Source: Furcasterigmium furcatum (Eukaryota > Ascomycota > Sordariomycetes > Glomerellales > Plectosphaerellaceae). From it: a DNA stretch of 64,000 nucleotides. This document shows positions 32,716-43,927 of this stretch, in pieces. How positions within the stretch are numbered: position 1 is the first letter of the stretch; each line of letters starts with the position of its first letter. The translations under genes were made by a program, and so were the position numbers. Below the pieces are notes generated by a model. That model saw nothing but the letters and a program-made list of their open reading frames with translations, was not told where the DNA came from and did not search any database. The stretch is from the NCBI GenBank assembly GCA_001599815.1, contig BCIA01000002.1, forward strand, positions 186,001 to 250,000. Reading direction: 5' to 3'.

Positions 32716-32925
32716 GTAATCCGGGGAGATGGCGATGGTGAAGTGTCACGGCCCAACGAGAGATGCCATCAAGGTATCAGGCAAGGGATGCTTGCATTGT
32801 GTGGTAACTGATAGCTTCAATGCAATACATGATGGCCTCCAGCCCCTTCCTTGGTCCTCCTGACTTGATCTCTTTTGTGCACTCAACAAGGGTTACTGGT
32901 TAAAGCTTCACACCTTATTTACAGC

Positions 32926-34506
32926 TTACACGCAGCTCCAGCTCTCAGCATCATCAGGATCGCCTATGCCGCTATACTCGTTTCGCAGCGGGTATTTACA
33001 GTGTCTCCGTTGTAGCCTGACCTGTGTCTTCCCCGCGTCAACAAAAGCGGTACCTAGAATATATTCCGGCGCTTCGCCACCTTCTACCCACCTCACAATG
33101 GCAGATAGGACATTGCGATCTGGCTCCTCCCCGGCCAGGCCACCAGCATTGTTACCGATGTTATAAGCCCCCGAGCCGCCTTGACAGTGCCCCATGCCCG
33201 AGATGCGAAAGTACCGATAGAATTCGTCGAGTTCTGATGGTGGAAGGCCTAGAGTCCTGGAGACGAGGTTGTAGTACCGAGCAGAGTTGTCGCTGGAGAT
33301 GATACCGTCCTGAAGACCATGTTAGTGTAAGATCTTGACCCCGCGTCCCCTTGCTCCGGAAAGGTCTCCGTTGAAGGTATCAATACCAAAAGCATCCACG
33401 TCGTGTAAGGCTTCAATCTCGCTGAGGCCCATAGTACCATCCCATGACGGGTCCTGGTATACGACGTAACGCATCCAGTCAAGCGAGTATGGATTCATCC
33501 GGCCACTCATGTAAAATGGGGAGGCATCTGCCCCAGGTTGCAGTCGGGGGTAGACGAGTTCGCCGCGGTTATTATAGACGGGCGATAAGACTTTGCGGAC
33601 GGTTTCGGCTTGTTGGCCTGTTAAGTATGTTGAATTCTGTCGATCCCCGGCGATGAGCCGTTCAGGATTGTATTGGCAGAGATCCGGGTCCTCGATGACG
33701 TTGTCGATGTGGCCGTCCAGGCCGTCGCATTGGTCCAATATGTCCCTCAGAACAAGGTTCCACTGGTTCCTTGATAGGAACGTGGGTGACCCTGGGCGCC
33801 CCGTGATGGTGTAGAGATAGCCTCCCCAGGCAATAAGACTCTGAAAGGCAAAGGCCGGCGCGCCAGCTACAATACCATCAAAATCACCAGGAAAGCTCTG
33901 AGCTTCCTTGAAACCCTGGCGACCACCGGTCGAACAGCCGAGATAGTAGGCTTTTGTGTGAATGCTACCGTAGAACGCGTTGACGGCTTGCTTCCCCAGC
34001 TGGGTTGCGTTATGGATTGCGCGGTACGCGAAGTCTTCGACCACACCTGGATTGTTCAAGAACGGCACGCCGGTGTTGCCTGCGTGACCATTATCTGTTG
34101 CAACGACGGCAAATCCCCTGGCAGCTCCGTAGGTCATATCGGAGGCGGCGATACAGCCACCGAGGCCGCCATTCCCCACGGTCAAGAACCGGCCGGTCCA
34201 GTTCTGTGGCAGCCAGGCCTCCATCTCGAAACCGCTGGAAGGTCCGGTCTGGTGCCGCATGCGGATACGACAAAAGTTGTAAGGAATGACCTGACTGAAG
34301 GGGTTGCAAGATTGACCAGAAGAGGGTATTGTGAGGGTTGTTCCAGCCGCAACATACTCAGATGAATGGACGACGGTAAGATTGGTTGTAAGCTGAGATT
34401 CCAGTTTGTCAACGAACTGGGCGCATTGCGTCGAAAAGCAGCATGATGCCAGCTGTATAGCGGACAAGAAGGGAACCAGTAGAAACAGTGACTGGCGTAG
34501 GTTCAT
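32926..34506 (-). pseudogene. Tannase/feruloyl esterase with in-frame stop codon
   Basis: Secreted carboxylesterase of the tannase/feruloyl esterase family, which splits gallate or ferulate esters in plant material. Single exon. Signal peptide MNLRQSLFLLVPFLSAIQLAS. The catalytic Ser192 lies in LGCSTGGRQG; family blocks FLTVGNGGLGGCI and VATDNGHAGNTG are present. Codon 395 is TAA (33324-33322) where the family has Tyr in LHYHG. The same frame then continues without any other stop for 131 codons: HGLQDGIISSDNSARYY with the catalytic Asp400, then RISGMGHCQGGSGAYNIG with the catalytic His440, to ESWSCV at 32926. Full length would be 526 residues. Truncation at 394 removes Asp and His and so should be inactive. 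Codons are less GC-biased than in most neighbours. Convergent with the broken FAD gene. Confidence 0.87.
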
Positions 34507-36103
34507 CGTGAGTCGCCTGAATTTTTTTGTTCTGAGGAGCGGGATGAACCTGGTGAAGATGGGACAACAACAATATGGTGGCAGCGAGCTTTATTATAGC
34601 CTATTTCTGGCGGATTGCATCGTGGAGGCCACGGGGACTTGCGCTCCACCCACGAGAAGGATCCAACAGCTGCTTTGCTTTCAGGGTCCATGCCGATATC
34701 ATCTCCCATGCACATCGGTACCCCGGATTACCCCGCCTCAGCTCGGGCATACTTGCGTCGTCGGAGACGTGGTAATGTCCCGGGAACGTGATCGAGTGAC
34801 TTGTTCGTACAGCGGAGGTTAGCACTGGCAAACACCTCCATCCCCAGCTATTCAAGCTTTGAGGAATGATCTATTGAGCGCCGACGGGACATCCGCGCAG
34901 GCGTCTCGACATGATATGTTCACTAGCAAGAGATCCGCGACGACTGCTAATACGATGTAAATGTTCACTATGCGTGGACCGATTCTCCTCGCTGTGTTGA
35001 TCGTAAGAAGGAGTACCTCATCGCCCTGAGATGTCGACAGACATTGGCCCGATGTGGAGATGCCGACATATCCCCAGTCACACTAGAGTTCGGGGAAACC
35101 CCAATAGACTCCATACAAGTAATACCTACCGACACGCTGTTCGGAGTAACTTACTCTCACCCCACCTCCACAATGCGCGACAACCGAGTTGCCGAGATAC
35201 CTAGGGCAGCAAAGGACGACCGAGACCTCGGGGCCGGTGTTAAGCCTGTCGACTGCCACAATCTAGACCAATAGGAGAGAAGCTTGTCGGCGATTATGTG
35301 GTATTGAGCCCTTGCTTGGTCGCTTGGTGCGAGCGCCAGCCACAGTTCGGCAGTGGGAGACGGGAACCCGGGAACCTAGTGATTTCTTCGCCATGTAAGT
35401 ATCGCCGTGGAAGCCTTGGAGTAATTTAGTCGGTTCTTTAGGGATGCGGGCAAAGAAGATGTCTTCGGCTCCACGGCACGGTTCGTCAGCATGTGCGGAT
35501 GAGAAAGAGGACGCGCGAGCTGCGAGACCTGGTTCGAAATCGTGGCCGCTGTCTGCCATGACCTCGAACGTTCTTGGGGGATCGGTCCCTCGGCATGTGC
35601 TCTCAAGAACAGGCGGTGGCAGGGATGGCACTCCCAGGGTGTTAGTTGGGCGTCCCCCTTGTCGTGATCATGTTAGCCAGCACGCCATAGGCTTTTGGGG
35701 GCCATGCCCTGGGCCAAGTGAAGCAATGAGACAAAGCCAAGACGTTGGCAGCTTGCCTCCGGGAGTCAATTAAGGTACATAGTAGGAGGGAGGAAACGTC
35801 AGTCAGTTACCACAAGTCCGGGAAGCCAGAGCATTATCCAAACGCCGACGTCAACATGATTCCTGTTTCCACAAGATGAGCCGGCGGCTCATGGACATCC
35901 GAAGGCACCGCCGTACTCTCAGTCCCGAACAGACATGCCTCAAGTCGTCAAACACTGGCTTACACATCCGTCTCCGTATATCAGGCGTGTGTCGTAACGA
36001 ACACGGTCGTCCCGCATTTCCCTCGTTGCGCCCATCTATAAATCCCAAACGCCGAAACAGAGCTGGCCGGCTCAGCCCCAAGAGGCGCGACGCGAGTCGC
36101 ATA
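34507..36103. other. Intergenic, 1.6 kb
   Basis: Tannase promoter side and GT15 3' flank. A TATA-like CTATAATAAAG (minus strand) near 34590-34600 is about 90 bases before the tannase ATG. The rest shows no supportable gene. Confidence 0.5.
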
Positions 36104-37887
36104 TTACTTCGCCCACCCACCGGCGACGTCGACCCATTCGGGGAAGCACGATCCCTCCTTGCCCTCGACCTCGACAATGTCGGTGTCGCATCTGCAGCGG
36201 CACCCGACGCCGTTCTCTTTCTCGGGGTCCCAGTTCTCCCAGTACGCGTCCTCGGCGATCCGCTCCTTCTCGTTGAGGGTCGTCTTCTCGAGGTACTTCT
36301 CTCGCGGGAGCTGCCGCGCAGGCGCGTTCGCGGGGCAGTGCTGGATGGTGGTGTGGCGGTACCCGAAGTCGCGGAAGTAGTGAATGTCGCTCGTGCCCAG
36401 CAGGACACCGGCGGCGAGGGAATGAATCGGCGCATCACCCCACTGAGAACGAAGGGCAAGCGGTCAGTGAGTGCCATCGACAGACAGAGTTTGGTGGTGT
36501 ACTTACTCGCTCCATCCAGAAGCCGCCGCTGCGGTCCATCATCTGGAAGAACTCCTCGTACTCCTGGCTGCGGAACCAGCTGAGCTTTGCGATTTCGAAG
36601 TTGGACCAGAAATGGCACATGTTGTAGCTCTCGCCCTCCATGGCCTGCGGGTCGATCTCTGGCGGCTTGTTGGTCTTGGGGTCGCTCTTGAGCACCTCCT
36701 CCGGCAGGTCTTTGCCGCTGGCGTCCCCCTCCTCTCCCTCCTCCTTCTTCTCAATGGGCTCGACGAACATCTCCCACAGGCCCTTGGACTTGAGTCCCTT
36801 CAGCCGCTTGTAGGCAGAGGCGTATCGGAAGATGTTGGGCACCGTCTCGACAAGCTCCTTCACCGCAATCGTGAAGCCGTATGTCTTGTTCGACTCGATC
36901 ATCTTGAGGAAAGGGTCGCTGTGCGTGGTGTTAGAGATGTCATCCAGCTAATTCAGCAGCGCAGGGCCAGGAGAGGGAGGGCCTACTAAGTGATATCGCA
37001 GAAGTAGCTGATCTCGGGCTCGAGACGCCAATACCATTCGTACTTTTGCAGCAGTTCGTGCTTGTAAAAGAACCTGCGCTTTGGGTCAGCGAATTGCGTC
37101 CCTACGAGCCATGCCCGGCAGGTATCCTTACCCTGAATAGAAGCGACACATGGCATGGTAGCTCTCCATGCCACCGTACATGACGGCGGCGTCGCCCTGC
37201 TTCGCGATGCCCTCCTGGGCGACCTTGGGGTCTATCCAGTCCGGGTATCCCCACATCTCGGGTCCTACTTTGCCGAACTCGACCGTGCCGGAGGTGTAGT
37301 TCTGGACGCCCTGCTTGAAGGTGTCGTCGAAGTCCGCATCGTTGAGGAAGACATATGGATAGTGGTACCACCGGTTGAAGTGGCGCTCGATAGACTTGAT
37401 CGATTGTATGACGCCGTCCAGCTCCTTGTTTCGGGCCAGGACCACGAAGGCGGCGTTCGCTCGAGGCTTGCTGGTGTCGGGCTCGAGGCACCCGGTGACG
37501 AACACCTTGTCATGCTGCTCGCTGATCTTTCTGGAGAGAGGATTCTGGTCAGCGGGGGATGTACGGCGCCACGGGCCTAGCTTCGCAAGCTGCATACCGG
37601 ATAGCGGGCGGTGCGCCGGCGGGCATCAATATCCTGCCGGGAGAGCTGGGGTGCTTGAGGAAGAGCACGAGGATGAGAATGACGACTGTCAGAGGAAAGA
37701 GGAGGACAATGCCGAGCGGGATGGATGTGGTCGAGCTGCGTCTCAGGCGCATTGGTTTCCTCAGGAAGGCGATGCGCGACGACAGCGACTTGTTGAGTCG
37801 GGAGTTCTTCGATGTCTGCGTGTCCGAGACTGGGAGAGGTGAGGGATGCCGCACGCCGGCCTTACCGGCGCGCCTGAAGAGATCCAT
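36104..37887 (-). CDS. Kre2/Mnt1-family alpha-1,2-mannosyltransferase (GT15)
   Basis: Golgi type II membrane enzyme that adds alpha-1,2-mannose from GDP-mannose to O- and N-linked glycans. Five exons: 37887-37598, 37530-37132, 37073-36987, 36918-36507 and 36442-36104, 508 residues; all phases agree. A basic cytosolic tail precedes one membrane anchor at residues 56-77 (IPLGIVLLFPLTVVILILVL). The catalytic domain has RANAAFVVLARNKEL, WYHYPYVFLNDADF, GGMESYHAMCRFYSG-FFYKHELL, PEISYFCDITYDPF across an intron, YNMCHFWSNFEIAKL with the conserved Glu, and MERWGDAPIHS across the last intron, then FGYRHTTIQHCP. A 30-residue acidic insertion (EKKEEGEEGD) lies before the CHFWSNFE motif. The start is the ATG at 37887; an upstream ATG in frame at 37941 is possible. 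Confidence 0.95.
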
Positions 37888-38559
37888 GCCAAGCACCCAC
37901 TGTCCCGATTGGGGGGCGAGCGAGGCGCTGATCGTGTGCAAGACTGTTCGAGTAGTTCTGGTGCGTGATCGAATTCAGCGATGCGCCAGGTCAGGAAACT
38001 TTCCAGCTGGTGAACCGTGGGAGTGGTCGAGGCCAGCAAAAACCTGCTTAGTCATCTGGCACCTCCTTTCCCATGCACTGCATCTCCCGTCCCCTGACGT
38101 GTCACTGCAGGCCAATGAGGCGCACCCTGTCCCTGCACCGAATGCCAGGGGCCATGCCAAAATCTAACTTTCATAGTGCCAAGCTTCTGGTGAGGTGGGC
38201 CCAACAATCCGTGCCGATCTGCAGCCTCAAGGGGCATTGCATCTTGAATTCGTCTCGACTGCAACACACTGGGCCAGGGACAACATCTGCGCTCCTTTTA
38301 CTTATCTCGCCTCCCTTGGGATATCCATCAGTTCTCACCTGCGGTCGACTTCCGCAAGCTGTCATCTTCGAGCGAGTTTTGGGGTGATCAAGGCGCTATC
38401 GGTCATCCCTACGTCCATCCATCCCTTTCGGCGAGACACGACGGCGACGAGATGCACCGACACGGCGAATAGGCATTCAGCACACTGGCATTGCAGGCTC
38501 TGCGTGTTTGTCTAGACCATTCCTGGCCCATCGCCTCCCAGGCGGGCGGGCGCGCGCGC
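37888..38559. other. Intergenic, GT15 promoter and DHAD 3' flank
   Basis: 672 bases between two minus-strand genes. No coding signal, repeat or structured RNA seen. Confidence 0.5.
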
Positions 38560-40810
38560 TCACCAGCTCGGTTCGGACTGGTCCGTGACGGCTCCGTGGC
38601 TCGCATCCCCGACCAGGCGCGCATACTTGCCCAGCACACCACGGCGCACATGTGGTGGCGGCGCCTTCCACTCCTTCCGCCTCCTCTCCATCTCAGCCTC
38701 GTCGATGTCAACGGCGTCGATCCGGTTGGTCTCGGCATCGATCGTCACCTTGTCGCCGTTCCTGACCAGCGCGATGGGGCCGCCGACCGCAGCCTCCGGC
38801 ACGACATGGCCCACGATGAACCCGTGACTGGCACCGCTGTACCGCCCATCCGTGACGAGCGCCACATTAGTCAGGCCGGCGCCCATGATGGCCGCGCTGG
38901 CACGTAGCTGCTCCGGCATGCCCGGGCCGCCCTTTGGGCCCTCGTACCGCACAATGACGACGATGTTGCCGTCGTCGCGCTTGATGGAGCCCGAGGAGAG
39001 GGCCTCGTCGAGCTGATGCTCCTTGTCGAAGACGCGCGCGGCGCCGGTGAAGGACAGGCCCTCTTTTCCGGTGATCTTAGCCACGGCGCCGCCCGGCGCG
39101 AGGTTGCCGCGCAGGACGCGGATGTGGCCCGTCGCCTTGATGGGGTTGGAGAGCGGCCGGATGATCTTCTGGTTCGGGTCCAGCGAGGGCCAGTCCTTGA
39201 CGTTCTCGGCCAGGGTGCGCCCAGTGACCGTCATGATGGACCCGTCGATGAGGTCCGCCGCGATGAGCATCTTCAGCACGGAGGGCGTGCCTCCCACCTT
39301 GTACAGGTCTTCCATGTAGTACTTGCCAGAAGGCGCCATGTCGGCCAGGAAGGGGACGCGATTGCTGGTCCGGTCGACATCGTCAAGCGACAGCGGGACG
39401 TCGGCGGTGTTGGCCATGGCGAGGAAGTGCAGAACGCCGTTAGTCGAGCCGCCCAGGATGATGGTGAGGACCAGCGCGTTTTCGAAGGCCGCACGGGTCA
39501 TGAGATCCCGCGGCCGGAGGTCCTTCTCCATGGCGATCTTGATCACTTCAGCGGCGCGCTCGCACTCGCGCGCCTTCTCCGGCGACGTGGCCGGATACGA
39601 TGAGGAGCCAGGCAGTGACAGACCCATGGCCTCGATCGCGGTCGCCATGGTGTTCGCCGTGTACATGCCACCGCATGCGCCCGCGCTGGGGCACGCGTGA
39701 CGCTCGAGGTCTTCCATGACATCCGAGGGAGTGCGGCCGGGCTCGCCAGGGTTGCATTTGGCCTGCAGCCTGCCGTAGGTGAAGGCGCCGGCCGCCTCGT
39801 AGCAGGTGCTGATGTTGATCTCCTTCTCGAGCAGCTCAGAGTACCCCTTGTTGATGGTTCCGCCGTAGATCATCAGGAAGGGGCGGTTGTGGCGAGCGGC
39901 GGCCATAACGACACCGGGCATGTTCTTGTCACAGCCCGGGATCGAGATGTTGGCGTCGTGGTGCTGGGCACAGGTGACAGATTCGATGCTGTCGCAGATG
40001 ATCTCGCGTGTCTGCAGAGAGAAGCGCATGCCTTCGCCTCCCATGGTGATGGCATCAGAAACACCGACGGTGTTGTATTGCCACCCCAGCATGCCTTGCT
40101 TCTCAACGGCCTTCTTGACGATCTTGCCAAAATCCAGCACTGCGATTCATTCTGTCAGCATGCACCCCAGTTGGGCGTTGGCAAAAGCTCCTTACGATGT
40201 GTGCTGTCCACAGGTCAGCCCGGCATCACCAGTGAGTAGAACGGTCGGATGACTTAACTTGCAGGGATTGCCCTCCCACCAGACGGTCGAGATGCCAACC
40301 TGAGGAGCATTCTTCATGGAATCCTTGTCCGGCACGCCGGAGGCATACAGCATGGCCTATAGTCCGAGCCATTAGCATCCGTCATGTTTCAGAGTGTGTG
40401 AATGGATAGTGAGTCCAAAACTCCAACTCTTCTCGGGCTTGGCTGGCCGGTGATACCCTGACGGACGGTGACCCCGCCATCTGAACATCCCCCGCAACCC
40501 CTCCCACACCCCGCGTTCCCCAATCTGCTGCTGCAGTCAAGATCACCAATGCAACGACACAACCAGTCGCTTGTTGGATACTCTATACTGAGCGTGGGAC
40601 GACATTGGGACAACAGTCGGGATGCTGCTTCAAGCAGTGGCCGCTCACTCACTGACTCACCTGGGCGCCCGGAAAGTCATGTTCCCGGGTGAGGACGGTC
40701 GACCACCTGTTGAGCTTGCCCCCGGGAGGAAGACACTTGAAGCGGATGAAGTCGTCGTTGCCCTTGGGATCGAGGGCGGGGCCCTGGCCGGTCTCTGCTC
40801 CGGAAGACAT
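38560..40810 (-). CDS. Dihydroxy-acid dehydratase (ILV3 type)
   Basis: Iron-sulfur dehydratase converting 2,3-dihydroxy acids to 2-keto acids, the third step of valine, isoleucine and leucine synthesis. Four exons: 40810-40661, 40356-40259, 40203-40196 (only 8 nt) and 40139-38560, 611 residues. The 8-nt exon is needed to rebuild EGNPCNTHLLDFG, which carries the first cluster Cys. The others are in PGCDKNMPG and CPSAGACGGMYTANTMA. Further signatures are ALVTDGRYSGASHGFIVGHV and RRKEWKAP. The N-terminus (MSSGAETGQGPALDPKGND) is not a mitochondrial presequence and the C-terminus (SEPSW) is not PTS1. It may thus be a non-mitochondrial paralogue, or a longer transcript start may exist. Intron 1 is long (304 nt). 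Confidence 0.94.
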
Positions 40811-42204
40811 ATTTCTCTTCTGCGTTGGGCTGCGTGGTCTGGGATGCTGATTTCAAAGGGGATGATGCCTCGCATTGGTCGGGGGTAGAAGCAGACGATA
40901 CCGATGGGACGGGGCACGGCTACTTTTGAGACCGGCGCAAACCTCCGATCCCTCACAAACTTCGGGCCGCCGAGCGGGGACGGCAGCGCGGGGCTCCTCG
41001 CTCCACGTCTGGGGCGGACTCTGGCGCGGTCCACTGCGGCGGATAGTCCGGCCCATCGTGGTACCACTCAAGGGCCGCCTGATGGTAATCCCCGACCCCA
41101 TTGGGTGCTGAGAGGATTCTGGCTGCAGAGAGTGGTGGAGGTGTCCAAGGCTACCCGTACCTCGGACAAAGGTAACCCGACCGCGACCAGTGCTTCCCCA
41201 AAGACTCCTCCTGTCTGGTGGTTAAGCATCGAGAATTACCCCGCAAACGTCCAGAATAGGGCTGTAATGACGAGTCCACGGGCAGGTGTCCAGAGCCCAA
41301 TGCCTCATCAGTACTTCAGGATGGCCTCACATTGTTGCAGAGAGTGAACCATGTTGACATGAAATGCATCATCATGTTCGGCGTGGCTGGGGCCAACACA
41401 CCGGAGAACAACAGCTAAGGAACAAGTAGGTAGTGTACAGATGCGCGAGCCCATATCCATGGCGGCAAGGTAAGGCGTGTCATCACTTCATCTCCGTCGC
41501 AGAAAAGAACGAGAAACGTGTCCGTCAACTGAAGAATAGAAAAACCGACCCCCTGAAACGGCTCCAGTTTGGTATCCGATGATCCCGGGTTTCGTCCGCC
41601 TCAAAACGACGGGATGAGACCGGCAACGGCCACCATCCCGTCGGCATTGATCAGACGGTCCATCCGGAATGTGTCGTCGACCAGAGGCCTGACTCTCTGC
41701 CATGACGTGTGCTGGACATTTCAGTCTGGCAACCATGGCAGACCGGGACCATGCCGCCGCGGCATACCAACTGTGCCGTAATCCACCAAACCTGAGATTC
41801 GACCCCCTCCCCAGAGAGCACCACTTGCTCTCCATGTAATCTCAATGCGAAAAAATGTGACACTGGACATTTCGAAGCTGCAATGGGCCGGAAATGACGG
41901 CGAAACGAATGACCGTGAATGTGTGGAAAGCAAAAGGGGTACAGTGCAGTCGTGCAGCCCCGTGGCAAAGCATAGAAATCAAATGAATGGCTAAAAGAAA
42001 ATTGAAGAGAAAGGAGAAGTCGTCTGAGCGTGTAATTCAAGGTTCGGTTGGAATGGATGCCTCGGAAGGCCAGAGTTCGTTTCGGCGTGGCTCAAGTGCA
42101 GAAACAGGTGGCATATCGTGCTGTGAAACACGTCGTCCAAAGGGATCAAAGTGGGCAAGAACACCGTCCTGGAATCGCCTGCCGGGTGAGCATCAGCTCG
42201 CGAC
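40811..42204. other. Intergenic, 1.4 kb
   Basis: DHAD promoter side and 3' flank of the Myb-like gene, both minus strand. Several short overlapping frames but no recognisable domain or bias. Nothing else seen. Confidence 0.5.
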
Positions 42205-43307
42205 TTATGCGGTGCCGGGAACGGTGCTGGTCCTCTGTTCCTCCATGCGTCGTACCATCTCCCGCTCGCGGGGAGATCGCGGGTCGGCATCGATGCCAAG
42301 AATGGCCGAGATGCGCGTCTTGTCGTGTTGCGGCTTCCCATAGGACTCCCGCTCCGTGTGGTCAGGGCTCGACAGAGGGCTGATGGGTGTTGTCGCTCCA
42401 TGCTGGTGGCAGCAGGTGCCTGTCCTCCAAGACCGCTCCAGAAGGGCTGGCGTGGCATTGGCACCATACTCGCTGGCCACGGTGGCCCAGAAGGAACCGC
42501 AGTGCGCAGCGTAGATGCTCTGAAGGCGCTTCATGTCAACTGGGGAATGGCCTTGGGAGTGCTGAATGGGTGGCAGGGGCGAGCAGTCGAGGCGCAGGGG
42601 CGGCGTGGTCGGCTGATGAGTGGTTGACATGGACGGGAATGGTCCAGTGCGCATCGCGGTAGAGTGCGCTGGGCTGGGCTCAGGCATGGGCGTCGGGTAG
42701 CCCCTCGTCGGCGACGGAACAGGAGGCGGCAGGGTCATGATCAGGGGTTTCGGGAGAATCTGAGGGAGCCTGGGGGACGAACCGCCGCTGCTGATGATGG
42801 TCGGCAACTGGATAGCGGCGGGCGAAGGAACCCGGAAGCTGCAGGCAGTCGCCGGAGGGGTGATGGTCCGTGGCGAGGGTTCCCGGGCCGGCGAGGGCAT
42901 GCTGGCGGGCATGACAGGGGACTGGCTCGCGGAGGAGCCGGACGAGATGGACGTCGTTCGCTTGCGGCGGTTGTTGCCGTGGCTGAGCTGGTGGTAGTGC
43001 AAGCGGCATGCGAGCTCCGTCTTCTTCAAGTGAGCGGCGATGTGCTTGTATGGCATCTTTTGCATGCGAGTCTGCAGAAGATAGAGCTCCTGGAAGTCCA
43101 TGTCAGCAAATGCTGCGTTCTCTTACTCCCCTCATCAACCAGAGGCGCCCATCCATGCACACATACCTCGTCCTCACTCCAGGCCCTGCCGCCCCCAGTC
43201 GACGTCGTCTTGCGGGTCTTGGTCACACCATAATCGTGACGGTTCGAGGCATCCGAGGTGGGAATGTAGGCAGCCGTTTGAGGCGCCGGGTGCATGGCGG
43301 GAGACAT
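42205..43307 (-). CDS. Myb/SANT-type DNA-binding protein
   Basis: Putative transcription factor, 341 residues. Exons 43307-43167 and 43089-42205; GTATGT donor, TTCCAG acceptor. The DNA-binding segment spans the junction: GGGRAWSEDE-ELYLLQTRMQKMPYKHIAAHLKKTELACRLHYHQL, with the Trp and helix spacing of a single Myb repeat, followed by a basic NNRRKRT. The middle (about 100-230) is Pro/Ser-rich. A second conserved-looking helix block near the C-terminus reads DMKRLQSIYAAHCGSFWATVASEY and is followed by a histidine/cysteine-containing linker and an Arg/Glu-rich tail (SPREREMVRRMEEQ). Targets unknown. It has a long pyrimidine-rich leader and faces another Myb/SANT gene across about 6.7 kb. Confidence 0.88.
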
Positions 43308-43845
43308 GATGTCGTCGTGTCAAAATCCACACCAAGTCTTCAAGGTCAATGTGTCAAATCCCTCTGGGAAATGGGTAAAGCGGCTGATGGGTTTCGTCGG
43401 AAGCAGGGTTGTGGGTGAAATGCAGATCTTGCTGCGAGAAGAAGATGAAGGTTTGAAAAAGGTCGTCGGGTGGTGTGTATAAAGTGAAGCTGGTCCAAAG
43501 GAGGGGTCCGAATGGTTCTCAAAACTCAGCGAAGCCGACACGTCGGAGGGACCGGTCGACGGATTCCTGCTGCTGTATGAAGCTTTGAGGTCGATCGAGA
43601 CCAAAGAAGAGAACACGGCTTGATGCTCGTGGATGTTGGTGGTGTAAATAAACCGGATAGGTAGAATAAAAAAGGTAAGTAAGTGGTTGTCCGAAGATTG
43701 AATGTGAAGAGGTCGTTTCCAAAGGAGTGTGGGCAGCCAAGCCAGTTGGACAATCAAAGAAAGTAAAAACCCCAGCTGCGGGAAGGAAAGGAAGGACACG
43801 CAACTGCGCTTCGTTGAATGATACAACAAAAAAAGTTGAACCGAA

Positions 43846-43927
43846 CCCAAAAGGTGAGGGAGAAGGTGAGAGGAAGGGAAGGGGAGAGGAGAGCACGAGT
43901 AGGGTGAGGGAGGGACAGGCGAGGGTA
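43846..43927 (-). promoter_or_regulatory. Pyrimidine-rich tract upstream of the minus-strand Myb gene
   Basis: Almost pure purine on the plus strand (AAGGTGAGGGAGAAGGTGAG and so on), hence CT-rich in the direction of the Myb gene. Such tracts often mark transcription start regions in filamentous fungi. Inferred. Confidence 0.4.

Noticed and set aside
32700..32720. GTGAGT at the stop of the FAD oxidoreductase as a splice donor to a further exon
   Set aside because: The family C-terminus is already complete at LEGLE and no downstream exon with homology was seen before the convergent tannase end.
33292..33330. An intron removing the tannase TAA
   Set aside because: The CTAAC and CTTCAG around the stop look like a branch point and acceptor, but a donor would have to lie only about 30 bases away; splicing would delete the conserved LHYHG region.
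35520..35560. GGTTCGAAATC, a B-box-like string
   Set aside because: The flanking bases do not form a T-stem and no A box lies at the right distance.
36104..41067. Biosynthetic gene cluster around the DHAD gene
   Set aside because: Neighbours are a mannosyltransferase and Myb-like gene; no synthase, terpene cyclase or P450 was found.
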